From assembly GCA_964343505.1 (NCBI GenBank), contig CAYFJU010000014.1, positions 1 through 48,050 on the forward strand: DNA of 48,050 nucleotides, in the 5' to 3' direction. The translations under genes and the position numbers were made by a program. This DNA is from TCS55 sp964343505 (lineage in GTDB: Bacteria > Fidelibacterota > Marinisomatia > Marinisomatales > TCS55). The notes under the pieces are model-generated. The model was not told the origin of the DNA. It made no database searches and worked only from the letters and a program-made list of their open reading frames with translations. Shown here piece by piece: positions 42,315 to 48,050 of the stretch (its first letter is position 1; the number at the start of each line of letters is the position of its first letter).

Positions 42315-43186
42315 AACGACCCACTTCAAACCTGAAATGGCTCTGGTGGGGACTGGGCAGCTTTTTTGCCCTGGTGATTGCCTTCCGCTTGGGAGCCTGG
42401 TCAGCCGGATTCAGGGGGGATGGTCCGGGGAAAAAGGTGGGCATCGTGAATATTACGGGTCCCATTATATCCGCTGAAGCGGCTGTCAAGCAGTTGGAAA
42501 AATTACGCCAGCGCAGTGACGTGGCGGCGCTTGTAGTGCGGATCGATTCTCCCGGTGGATTAGTGGCGCCAACCCAGGAAATTTATGAAAAAATTAAAGC
42601 GGTCCGGGAGGAAAAACCGGTGGTATCCAGTATGGGGACCGTGGCGGCTTCGGGGGGATATTATATTGCCATTGCCGCGGATACATTGATGGCCAATCCG
42701 GGTACGATTGTGGGGAGTATCGGTGTCGTAATGAACTATCCTGTCATGACGGAATTATTAGATAAAGTGGGTATTGAATTTGAAACGGTGAAAAGCGGTG
42801 AACTCAAAGATGTGGGTTCTTATTCCCGGGAAGTAACCGATGCAGACCGCGCCCATCTGAATGAGATGGTTTTGGACATGTATGATCAATTTGTATCGGC
42901 CGTGGCCGAAAACCGCCCCATGGAAAAAGAGGTCGTCATATCCCTAGCGGACGGCCGCGTATATACAGGATTACAATCAAAAGAATTGGGCCTGATTGAT
43001 GCCCTTGGCACCTATGAGGATGCCATCGCCTTGGCGGGATCAATGGGCCATATTTCAGGCAAACCAAAAACCGTCCAAAAACAGAAGAAACGCCCCTCAC
43101 TGTTGGACTGGTTAACCGGACATTTGGGGCAAACTGTCAGCAGCTGGTTCGATGAGTTACCGGCCTATCGCTGGCGGATGGAGTAG
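42296..43186 (+). CDS. sppA: Signal peptide peptidase SppA
   Basis: Membrane-bound serine protease with Ser-Lys dyad that degrades cleaved signal peptides. The start MDQTRLKRPTSN is used; the ATG at 42242 lies further inside the LysM gene. Seen: one TM segment (LWWGLGSFFALVIAFRLG), ALVVRIDSPGGLV, the nucleophile loop TVAASGGYYIAIAADTL with the catalytic serine, GSIGVVMN, and the KSGELKDVGSYSREVTDADR region supplying the lysine. About 296 aa, the short single-domain form. Confidence 0.93.
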   Translation: MDQTRLKRPTSNLKWLWWGLGSFFALVIAFRLGAWSAGFRGDGPGKKVGIVNITGPIISAEAAVKQLEKLRQRSDVAALVVRIDSPGGLVAPTQEIYEKIKAVREEKPVVSSMGTVAASGGYYIAIAADTLMANPGTIVGSIGVVMNYPVMTELLDKVGIEFETVKSGELKDVGSYSREVTDADRAHLNEMVLDMYDQFVSAVAENRPMEKEVVISLADGRVYTGLQSKELGLIDALGTYEDAIALAGSMGHISGKPKTVQKQKKRPSLLDWLTGHLGQTVSSWFDELPAYRWRME

Positions 43187-43191
43187 TAATC

Positions 43192-43479
43192 ATGACCAAA
43201 CAAGATATTGTTGATATTGTTTCAGAAGCCACTGGATTAACCAAGGTGGAAACGGAGACGGTGATGAATGGCGTCATGGCCACCATCATTGAATCACTGG
43301 GACGGAATGAACGGGTTGAATTGAGAGGATTTGGAACCTTTGGTGTTAAACACCGCATGCCCAAAAAAGCCCGTAATCCCGGGACCGGTGAAGCAATTTA
43401 TCTACCGGAACGCCATGTGCCGGTCTTTAAGCCGGCCAAACATATGCGCTCCCATGTAAACGAAAATCTGACAAAATAA
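43192..43479 (+). CDS. HU/IHF family DNA-binding protein
   Basis: Histone-like bending protein, 95 aa. Seen: the helical N-terminus MTKQDIVDIVSEATGL, then ERVELRGFGTFGVKHR with the conserved RGFGTF, and the arm RNPGTGEAI with the intercalating proline. In length it is between HU and IHF, and its C-terminus HVPVFKPAKHMR is IHF-like. It comes five bases after sppA and is followed by a ribosome-associated mini-protein. Confidence 0.93.
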   Translation: MTKQDIVDIVSEATGLTKVETETVMNGVMATIIESLGRNERVELRGFGTFGVKHRMPKKARNPGTGEAIYLPERHVPVFKPAKHMRSHVNENLTK

Positions 43480-43488
43480 AGAGGTGAC

Positions 43489-43584
43489 ATGCCCTGCGGT
43501 AAAAAACGTAAGCGGCGCAAAATGAATACTCACAAGCGGAAAAAACGCTTGCGCGCCAATCGTCATAAAAAGAAAAAAGTATAA
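43489..43584 (+). CDS. COX24/AURKAIP1-like basic mini-protein (31 aa)
   Basis: A 31-codon gene beginning MPCGKKRKRRKMNTHKRKKR and ending KKKKV, preceded by a good GAGGTG Shine-Dalgarno five bases upstream. More than half of its residues are Lys, Arg or His. The pattern GKKRKR.KMNTHKRKKRLR.NRHKKK matches the C-terminal COX24/AURKAIP1 domain found in mitochondrial mS38 and in short bacterial proteins of Bacteroidetes and relatives, which suggests a small-subunit ribosome component. It is easily missed because of length. Confidence 0.82.
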   Translation: MPCGKKRKRRKMNTHKRKKRLRANRHKKKKV

Positions 43585-43596
43585 CACCCGTTTAAG

Positions 43597-44457
43597 ATGA
43601 AACGGGCCAGGTTTATTTGGCTTTTAACCGTTCCCCTGGTCCTGACCTCTGCTGTCAGGGCTTGGGGGTACGACGGTCATCGTCGCTTAAATTATACAGC
43701 CTCCCGACAACTGAATGGTCCTTTCGGCCGTTTTCTGAAACAAAATTCAGAAGCGCTGAAATGGTACGCACCCGCCCCGGATTACATTAAAGGGAATGAC
43801 AGGAATGAATTTCCCCGTCATTTCATCGATGCGGATTTTTACGACCAGTTTCCATTCAATAATATTCCCATGGATTATGATTCCCTGTTGGCCCGCTATG
43901 GTGAAGCCAAAGTGAAAAAAATGGGGATGGCGCCCTGGGCCATTGAATCCACCTGCGACCGTATCATATACCTGTTTAAAAATAACCGTTTTGAAGAAGC
44001 TGTTTTTTATATGGGTGTCCTGGGTCACTACGTTGCAGACCTCCATATGCCCCTCCATACCGTCATCAATTATGACGGCCAGTTGACCGGTAACGATGGC
44101 ATCCACTTTCGCTGGGAAGGAAGGTTGACAGACGATTATATCGGTCGGATCAAACCGGTCGGTGCTGTAGAACCCATTTCAGATCCGCTCTCCTTCTCCA
44201 TGGATATCGTTCGGGAATCCTTTGCGGTCCATCAACGGCTCTTTGATGCGGATTCCAAAGCCAGGAAAGTATTATCGCTCGAACAGGCGGAAGCATTAAA
44301 TACCTATAATATTCTGCCATTCGAAAAGCCCTACCTGGATATCCTATATGGGGAAACTGAAGATCTATTAAAAGATCGTCTAGGCCGGGCGGTGGTACGG
44401 ATTGCCGCCATTTGGGAATATTGCTGGCTGGAGGCCGGTTCGCCGGAATTACCATGA
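43597..44457 (+). CDS. S1/P1-type zinc nuclease-like exported protein
   Basis: Protein of 286 aa in the zinc-dependent S1/P1 nuclease / phospholipase C superfamily. Seen: a signal peptide whose predicted cut (AVRA/W) exposes Trp23 as residue 1, and WGYDGH then puts a His at residue 6 of the mature protein, the signature zinc ligands of P1. Further candidates are H in FPRHFIDAD, and the helix GHYVADLHMPLHT with H, D and H. The family HxxxD near the end is IHFRWE here, an E in place of D. The family cleaves single-stranded nucleic acids or phospholipids in the periplasm or outside. The stop overlaps the xseA start (ATGA). Confidence 0.82.
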   Translation: MKRARFIWLLTVPLVLTSAVRAWGYDGHRRLNYTASRQLNGPFGRFLKQNSEALKWYAPAPDYIKGNDRNEFPRHFIDADFYDQFPFNNIPMDYDSLLARYGEAKVKKMGMAPWAIESTCDRIIYLFKNNRFEEAVFYMGVLGHYVADLHMPLHTVINYDGQLTGNDGIHFRWEGRLTDDYIGRIKPVGAVEPISDPLSFSMDIVRESFAVHQRLFDADSKARKVLSLEQAEALNTYNILPFEKPYLDILYGETEDLLKDRLGRAVVRIAAIWEYCWLEAGSPELP

Positions 44458-45683
44458 CCCGGTCCAGGTCAGCCCTTTCCGTTTCCGAGATCACAGCCCA
44501 GATCAAGGGCCAAATCGAATCCCGCTTTTCCAATGTTTGGGTCCAGGGAGAAATCTCAAACTTTAAGCATCACACATCCGGTCATATGTATTTCACTGTG
44601 AAGGATGAAAAGGCGGAACTTAGCTGTGTCATGTTCCGGGGATTTAACCAGTCGATTCACTTCAAACCGGAAGATGGTATGGATGTCCTGCTGCAAGGAA
44701 AAGTCACTGTTTATGAACCCCGGGGCCAGTACCAGCTTATGGTGCAGATGATGGAACCGGCGGGGATCGGCACCTTGTATTTGGCCTTCGAAGCGCTGAA
44801 AAAGCAATTAGCCGCCGAAGGCTTGTTTGATGAAGCCTTAAAAAAGCTATTACCGGCCTATCCCAAGAGAATAGGAATTGTCACTTCCCGAACCGGGGCG
44901 GCCCTGCGGGATATGCTCAATGTATTAACGCGTCGTGCACCCCATGTGGAAATCGTGTTGCGACCGGCCTTGGTCCAGGGCGAAGCAGCAGCAAAAGATG
45001 TGATTCAGGGAATCCATGAATTGGAATCTTTAGGGGGAATGGACATCATCATTATCGGCCGCGGCGGCGGATCATTGGAAGACCTGTGGGCCTTTAATGA
45101 GGAAGCGCTTGCCCGGGCCATCGCCGATTGTTCTGTTCCCCTTATATCTGCCGTGGGTCATGAAACGGATGTCACCATCAGTGATATGGTGGCGGACCTG
45201 CGGGCGCCAACCCCCTCAGCGGCGGCAGAATTGGCCGCCCCCAGTGCGGATGAACTTAAACTGCAATTGTCCGGGTGGAATGAAAGACTGTCACTCACCA
45301 TTCAGCACCAATTGAACCGGCTTTGGCAAAGACTCGATCATCTGTCGGACCGCCATGCCCTCCAGCAGCCCCAGGCTATTTTGGACCGGCATCGGGAAAA
45401 GTTGAACACCCTTTCCCACCAAATGTATATTTCCATGAATCACCTCATTTCCGTGGCCAAGACTAAATTGAAAGGATTTGAAAAGGAAATATCAGTATTA
45501 AATCCCTCAGATATTCTACACCGCGGATACAGTATCGCCTTCAAAAGTGATGGGTCCATCGTTCGCTATGCTGATGACCTGAATCAAGGTGAAACTTTTG
45601 TATTGAAAACGGGCCGCGGCAGTATGGAAGCGGAAAAAAAGAAAACGTTGCCCAATGGTGCCAAAGGTGTCAATGGTGATTGA
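44454..45683 (+). CDS. xseA: Exodeoxyribonuclease VII large subunit
   Basis: Catalytic subunit of ExoVII, degrading single-stranded DNA from both ends. The start MTRSRSALSVSEITAQ is used because its ATG overlaps the upstream stop; the longer frame from 44412 adds 14 non-family residues. Seen: an OB-fold with SNVWVQGEISNFKHHTSGHMYF, the catalytic core with RIGIVTSRTGAALRD, IIIGRGGGSLEDLWAFNEE, SAVGHETDVTISDMVADLRAPTPSAAAEL, and a C-terminal coiled coil with ILHRGYSIAF. About 409 aa. The gene xseB follows after 30 bases. Confidence 0.96.
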   Translation: MTRSRSALSVSEITAQIKGQIESRFSNVWVQGEISNFKHHTSGHMYFTVKDEKAELSCVMFRGFNQSIHFKPEDGMDVLLQGKVTVYEPRGQYQLMVQMMEPAGIGTLYLAFEALKKQLAAEGLFDEALKKLLPAYPKRIGIVTSRTGAALRDMLNVLTRRAPHVEIVLRPALVQGEAAAKDVIQGIHELESLGGMDIIIIGRGGGSLEDLWAFNEEALARAIADCSVPLISAVGHETDVTISDMVADLRAPTPSAAAELAAPSADELKLQLSGWNERLSLTIQHQLNRLWQRLDHLSDRHALQQPQAILDRHREKLNTLSHQMYISMNHLISVAKTKLKGFEKEISVLNPSDILHRGYSIAFKSDGSIVRYADDLNQGETFVLKTGRGSMEAEKKKTLPNGAKGVNGD

Positions 45684-45713
45684 GTAAATTAAAGATCAGG
45701 ATTAAATTGAATT

Positions 45714-45944
45714 ATGACCAAAGAGAAATCATTCGAATTTGAAGCTGCCTTGCAGCATCTGGAAAAAATTGTGAGTACTCTGGAAGGGGAAAGCGAATCC
45801 CTTGAAAAGAGCCTGGCCTTATTTGAAGAAGGTATAAAAATCACCGAATCCTTAAGAGACCACTTGGAATCGGCTGAACAGCGCATCAAAGTGCTCATGA
45901 AGGACGCGGAAGGGAAAGTCAAAACAGAGGATTTTGAGGGCTGA
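45714..45944 (+). CDS. xseB: Exodeoxyribonuclease VII small subunit
   Basis: Small helical subunit that binds the coiled coil of XseA, 76 aa. Seen: SFEFEAALQHLEKIVSTLE and ESLEKSLALFEEGIKITESL, both characteristic, followed by a polar C-terminus. The TGA shares a base with the nadK ATG (TGATG), so xseA, xseB and nadK are likely one transcript. Confidence 0.95.
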   Translation: MTKEKSFEFEAALQHLEKIVSTLEGESESLEKSLALFEEGIKITESLRDHLESAEQRIKVLMKDAEGKVKTEDFEG

Positions 45945-46840
45945 TGCCGGCCAGGGTGAAAAAGCCAAAATCATTTGGCATCTGGGGAAATACGGATAAA
46001 CCCCGTTTCTGGGAATTGCTGAAACCTATCATGGATTGGGCGGTTGAGAAACAGCTGACGCCTTATATAACCACGCGCATTAAAGGGCAGCTTACGCACC
46101 AATTGGAATATGATTATCAGGTCATTGAATCAGCTGAAGATTTTTATCGGATTGATTTTTTACTCACCTTGGGCGGTGATGGCACTATGCTTTCAGCGGC
46201 CCGGGCGGTGGGCCACCGCAAAACACCGGTATTAGGTATTCACTTAGGTGAACTGGGATTCATGGCTGAAGTGACAGTAGATGAAATGTTTGCTCGCCTG
46301 AATATGGTAGCCACCGGGGAATACAGCCTCCAGCGCCGGATCGTACTTAAAGCGGAAATCATTAAGGGGAATGGGCCGAAGGTATTTTATGCCTTAAACG
46401 ATTTTGTGATTGACCGCGGCCGCTCCCATCGCATTGTCACTATGCGCCTTCTGGCCAATGACCGCTTTGTATCCGATTATAAAGCGGATGGATTGATCAT
46501 CGCCACACCCACCGGTTCCACAGCTTATTCTTTGTCTGTTGGCGGGCCCATCGTGATGCCGCGGATGAAAGCTATGGTGGTGTCGCCCATCAGTCCTCAC
46601 ACCCTGACCTTAAGACCGCTTGTACTCCCGGATGATCGTAGCCTCGAAGTAAGCTTCCCGGAAGACGGCGCAGACGAAATTGCATTTGCCGTAGATGGAC
46701 AGGTGAGCGAATATTTAAATCCCCATGCCAAAATATTTATCCAGCGTGCCCCATTTGAAATTCGCATGATTGATTTTGAAGATTCCAATTATTTCCATAC
46801 CCTCCGCCGAAAGATGGGCTGGGGGAAAAGAGGGGAGTGA
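45944..46840 (+). CDS. nadK: NAD kinase
   Basis: ATP- or polyphosphate-dependent NAD kinase making NADP, 298 aa. Seen: FLLTLGGDGTMLSAAR with GGDGT, ALNDFVIDRG, the active-site GSTAYSLSVGGPIV and PISPHTLTLRPLV. The last ten or so codons (MGWGKRGE) are reproduced with changes 900 bases further right, in a direct repeat that flanks a TA module. The gene is the last of the long + strand housekeeping run. Confidence 0.96.
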   Translation: MPARVKKPKSFGIWGNTDKPRFWELLKPIMDWAVEKQLTPYITTRIKGQLTHQLEYDYQVIESAEDFYRIDFLLTLGGDGTMLSAARAVGHRKTPVLGIHLGELGFMAEVTVDEMFARLNMVATGEYSLQRRIVLKAEIIKGNGPKVFYALNDFVIDRGRSHRIVTMRLLANDRFVSDYKADGLIIATPTGSTAYSLSVGGPIVMPRMKAMVVSPISPHTLTLRPLVLPDDRSLEVSFPEDGADEIAFAVDGQVSEYLNPHAKIFIQRAPFEIRMIDFEDSNYFHTLRRKMGWGKRGE

Positions 46841-46934
46841 GGATTCCGCCTACGCGTCTGCTACGGCCAGGGATGGAAAATGGAATCCACCTTCGCTGAA
46901 GCTTTGGTGGACAAGGATGGTAGATGAAAGATGG
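46805..46934 (+). repeat. Direct repeat, left copy (nadK tail)
   Basis: The sequence from the final codons of nadK through GTGAGGATTCCGCCTACGC and CAGGGATGG, then (after an extra segment of about 40 bases) GAAGCTTTGGTGGACAAGG, is matched in order by 47713-47802 with scattered differences. The first 35 bases belong to the nadK coding region. Confidence 0.7.
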
Positions 46935-46977
46935 ATTAGGGGTATGGATCAGGAGAAAATGGTTTTTTTTAATTGTG

Positions 46978-47025
46978 CCACGATCATCCTTGATCGTGGG
47001 GATTGAACGAGAAGGATTCTCGTTC
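46978..47025. repeat. Two adjacent perfect 9-bp hairpins
   Basis: CCACGATCA-TCCT-TGATCGTGG (46978-46999) and GAACGAGAA-GGA-TTCTCGTTC (47005-47025) lie side by side before the 3' end of the convergent TA operon. They may end transcription of nadK and of the toxin gene, although T-runs are weak; short dispersed intergenic palindromes are the alternative. Confidence 0.55.
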
Positions 47026-47035
47026 CACCTATAAT

Positions 47036-47356
47036 TTATCTAATCAGTCTCTCCTGTAATAGATACTGGAGATTTCTTCGGCCATCTAATATACAATGGA
47101 TAAAAACTCTTTTTTCGACGACCTGGTAAATTATGCGATATGGTTTATAATGCACTTCTAAATAATCTAAAACATTGATCCGTTTCAATTCGGGTGGTAT
47201 ATGGCCCCGTTCCGGTAATAATTCTAAACGGATACATGTTTCTTTTAATTTAAATAATACATCGGCTTTGTGTGGGGAGTCATTCTCCTTAAAATAATTA
47301 TAAATTCCAAAAATATCATCCTCAGCTTCTTGCGTCAGATAAACCGAAAATTTCAT
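47036..47356 (-). CDS. ParE/RelE-type toxin
   Basis: Type II toxin of the RelE/ParE superfamily, 106 aa. Seen: TQEAEDDIFGIYNYFKEND at the N-terminus, LELLPERGHIPPELK in the middle and YRIIYQVVEKRVFIHCILDGRRNLQ.LL near the end, including the GRR motif usual for ParE-like proteins. ParE members poison DNA gyrase, whereas RelE members cleave mRNA; the DGRRNL end favours ParE. Its ATG overlaps the stop of the upstream antitoxin (ATGA), so this pair looks intact, unlike the one near 7.7 kb. Confidence 0.88.
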   Translation of the reverse strand: MKFSVYLTQEAEDDIFGIYNYFKENDSPHKADVLFKLKETCIRLELLPERGHIPPELKRINVLDYLEVHYKPYRIIYQVVEKRVFIHCILDGRRNLQYLLQERLIR

Positions 47357-47637
47357 TTCCGGGATTTTACTGATATTCTTTTTTCAAGATGGGAAAATGA
47401 TTTTTTTGCCGTTTTAAACTGTCCATTTTTGACACTGGCTGAACTTTGGGCCAGCATTTTTAATAATGCAAGACTGTCCTGGGTTTGTTCATACAGGTGA
47501 ATATCCTGCAGAACAACCTTGGCTTCGCCATTATGGGTAATAATCATCGTTTCCCGGTTGTTTGAGACTTCCCGGATCACTTCAGATGCGTGTGTTTTCA
47601 GATAGCTTATGGGTTTAATGGCTTCACTGAATTTCAT
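47353..47637 (-). CDS. Phd/YefM family antitoxin
   Basis: Antitoxin of 94 aa. Seen: the DNA-binding N-terminus IKPISYLKTHASEVIREV, the core TMIITHNGEAKVVLQDI of the Phd/YefM fold, then a helical, basic C-terminal tail that should wrap the toxin. GAGGA lies eight bases before the ATG. A promoter with a palindrome in its spacer is found directly upstream, matching autoregulation by the antitoxin or TA complex. Confidence 0.9.
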   Translation of the reverse strand: MKFSEAIKPISYLKTHASEVIREVSNNRETMIITHNGEAKVVLQDIHLYEQTQDSLALLKMLAQSSASVKNGQFKTAKKSFSHLEKRISVKSRK

Positions 47638-47662
47638 AATAAATCCTCATTGTTATGACTAA

Positions 47663-47691
47663 AATATAGACTGTATAATAGTCGAATTCAA
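47663..47691 (-). promoter_or_regulatory. Promoter and operator of the Phd/ParE operon
   Basis: On the minus strand TTGAAT and TATATT are separated by exactly 17 bases. The spacer holds GACTATTATACAGTC, an imperfect palindrome with GACT/AGTC ends, in the position where TA repressors bind. The -10 lies about 26 bases before the antitoxin ATG. This is a pattern match; use by this organism's sigma factor is assumed. Confidence 0.55.
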
Positions 47692-47712
47692 TTAATACTT
47701 AACGCATAACTT

Positions 47713-47802
47713 CGCCGTAAAATGGGCTGGGGGAAGAGGGGGGGGGTGAGGATTCCGCCTACGCTAAAGCTTCGGCGGACAGGGATGGTTTATGGAAGAT
47801 GG
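47713..47802 (+). repeat. Direct repeat, right copy (nadK tail), with a GC hairpin
   Basis: Begins with CGCCGTAAAATGGGCTGGGG, a copy of the last nadK codons, and continues through TGAGGATTCCGCCTACGC to CAGGGATGG. TCCGCC (47754-47759) and GGCGGA (47774-47779) form a stem inside it. No gene is attached to this copy. Confidence 0.7.
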
Positions 47803-48050
47803 TGAATGGAAAATGGTGGATGGAGGCTTGCCCGCCTTCGGCTGGGTTGGCTGCCCTCGGCGGGGGTGCCTGCCTTTTGTGGTGAAAGAATGATTGAGTG
47901 ATAGATTGATTGGGGACGGTATGAAGGAGTGATTAGCGGAATATTTTTATCAATCAATCCAATCATCCAATTACACTATCCTCATATATAATTGACGGTC
48001 TAATAGACAAAAGCGGTTGCTGATTTAGCTGTAATTATTTGATTTTTAGG
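47803..48050. other. Gene-free right end with short repeats
   Basis: No credible gene. The stretch contains ATGGAAAATGG-type short iterations, a G/C-rich part with CCCGCCTTCGGCTGGG and CGGCGGGGG-type half-palindromes near 47830-47865, and GATTGATTG around 47905 opposed by CAATCAATC near 47950. I cannot tell whether these are regulatory sites for a gene beyond the window. Confidence 0.5.

Noticed and set aside
46840..48050. CRISPR array or insertion sequence at the right end
   Set aside because: The repeats are imperfect, unevenly spaced and few. No transposase, cas gene or terminal inverted repeats with target duplication can be seen.

Overview
The window looks like a chromosomal segment of a Gram-negative bacterium of the FCB superphylum (Bacteroidetes, Chlorobi, Fibrobacteres and relatives). 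Candidatus Marinimicrobia/Neomarinimicrobiota is my best guess, but this is an inference from gene content and not from a marker-gene tree. Support comes from a GH92 mannosidase, a DUF4838 lipoprotein, DUF3098 and DUF2851 proteins, a COX24/AURKAIP1-like mini-protein, a TonB-dependent receptor, LPS heptose and sugar-nucleotide genes, a six-domain ribosomal protein S1, and many lipobox or signal-peptide proteins.

Layout. Positions 1-4.7 kb hold a two-gene glycan module on the + strand: a GH92 alpha-mannosidase and a DUF4838/discoidin-like lipoprotein. Positions 4.7-6.4 kb are a compact minus-strand operon with overlapping stops and starts: a thioredoxin-like lipoprotein, two small membrane proteins (45 and 88 aa) and an SDR oxidoreductase. 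A sterol-desaturase-type hydroxylase follows at 6.5-7.4 kb. Positions 7.4-11.4 kb are the accessory-looking part. They contain a damaged toxin-antitoxin (TA) locus (antitoxin with an in-frame stop, toxin separated by a palindromic repeat), a YiiX-type permuted-papain protein, a decayed second copy of the toxin gene, a four-TM protein overlapping a Tat-type Rieske lipoprotein, and a tRNA-Asp flanked on both sides by decayed tRNA-like sequences with palindromes.

Positions 11.4-18.5 kb carry mltG, a UvrD/PcrA helicase, and a fur-feoA-feoB-(52 aa Cys protein) iron operon preceded by a Fur-box-like palindrome. Positions 18.5-25 kb contain two convergent operons whose last codons overlap. One encodes a YhaM-like nuclease, an ECF S component and a receptor-like beta-barrel without a plug. 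The other encodes a TonB-dependent receptor under a cobalamin riboswitch and a YncE/DUF5074-like lipoprotein. Together they suggest a vitamin B12 or related uptake locus.

Positions 25-47 kb form a dense housekeeping run, all on the + strand: an HNH protein, trpS, scpA, scpB, an RluB-type synthase, cmk, rpsA, a YbbR protein, tsaD, a VWA-type membrane protein, ugd, rfbC, serS, plsC, DUF2851, rfaE2, an MltD-like LysM transglycosylase, sppA, an HU/IHF protein, a COX24-like mini-protein, an S1/P1-like nuclease, xseA, xseB and nadK. Most neighbours overlap or are a few bases apart. At the right end an intact Phd/ParE TA pair, with a recognisable promoter and operator, lies between two imperfect direct repeats derived from the 3' end of nadK. 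The last 350 bases hold only repeats and hairpins.

I see no CRISPR array, transposase, integrase or phage genes. The most unusual features are the tRNA-Asp relic cluster, the repeat-broken TA locus with its decayed paralogue, the nadK-tail duplication around the second TA pair, the Rieske mini-module, and the plugless receptor-like barrel beside the B12 locus.
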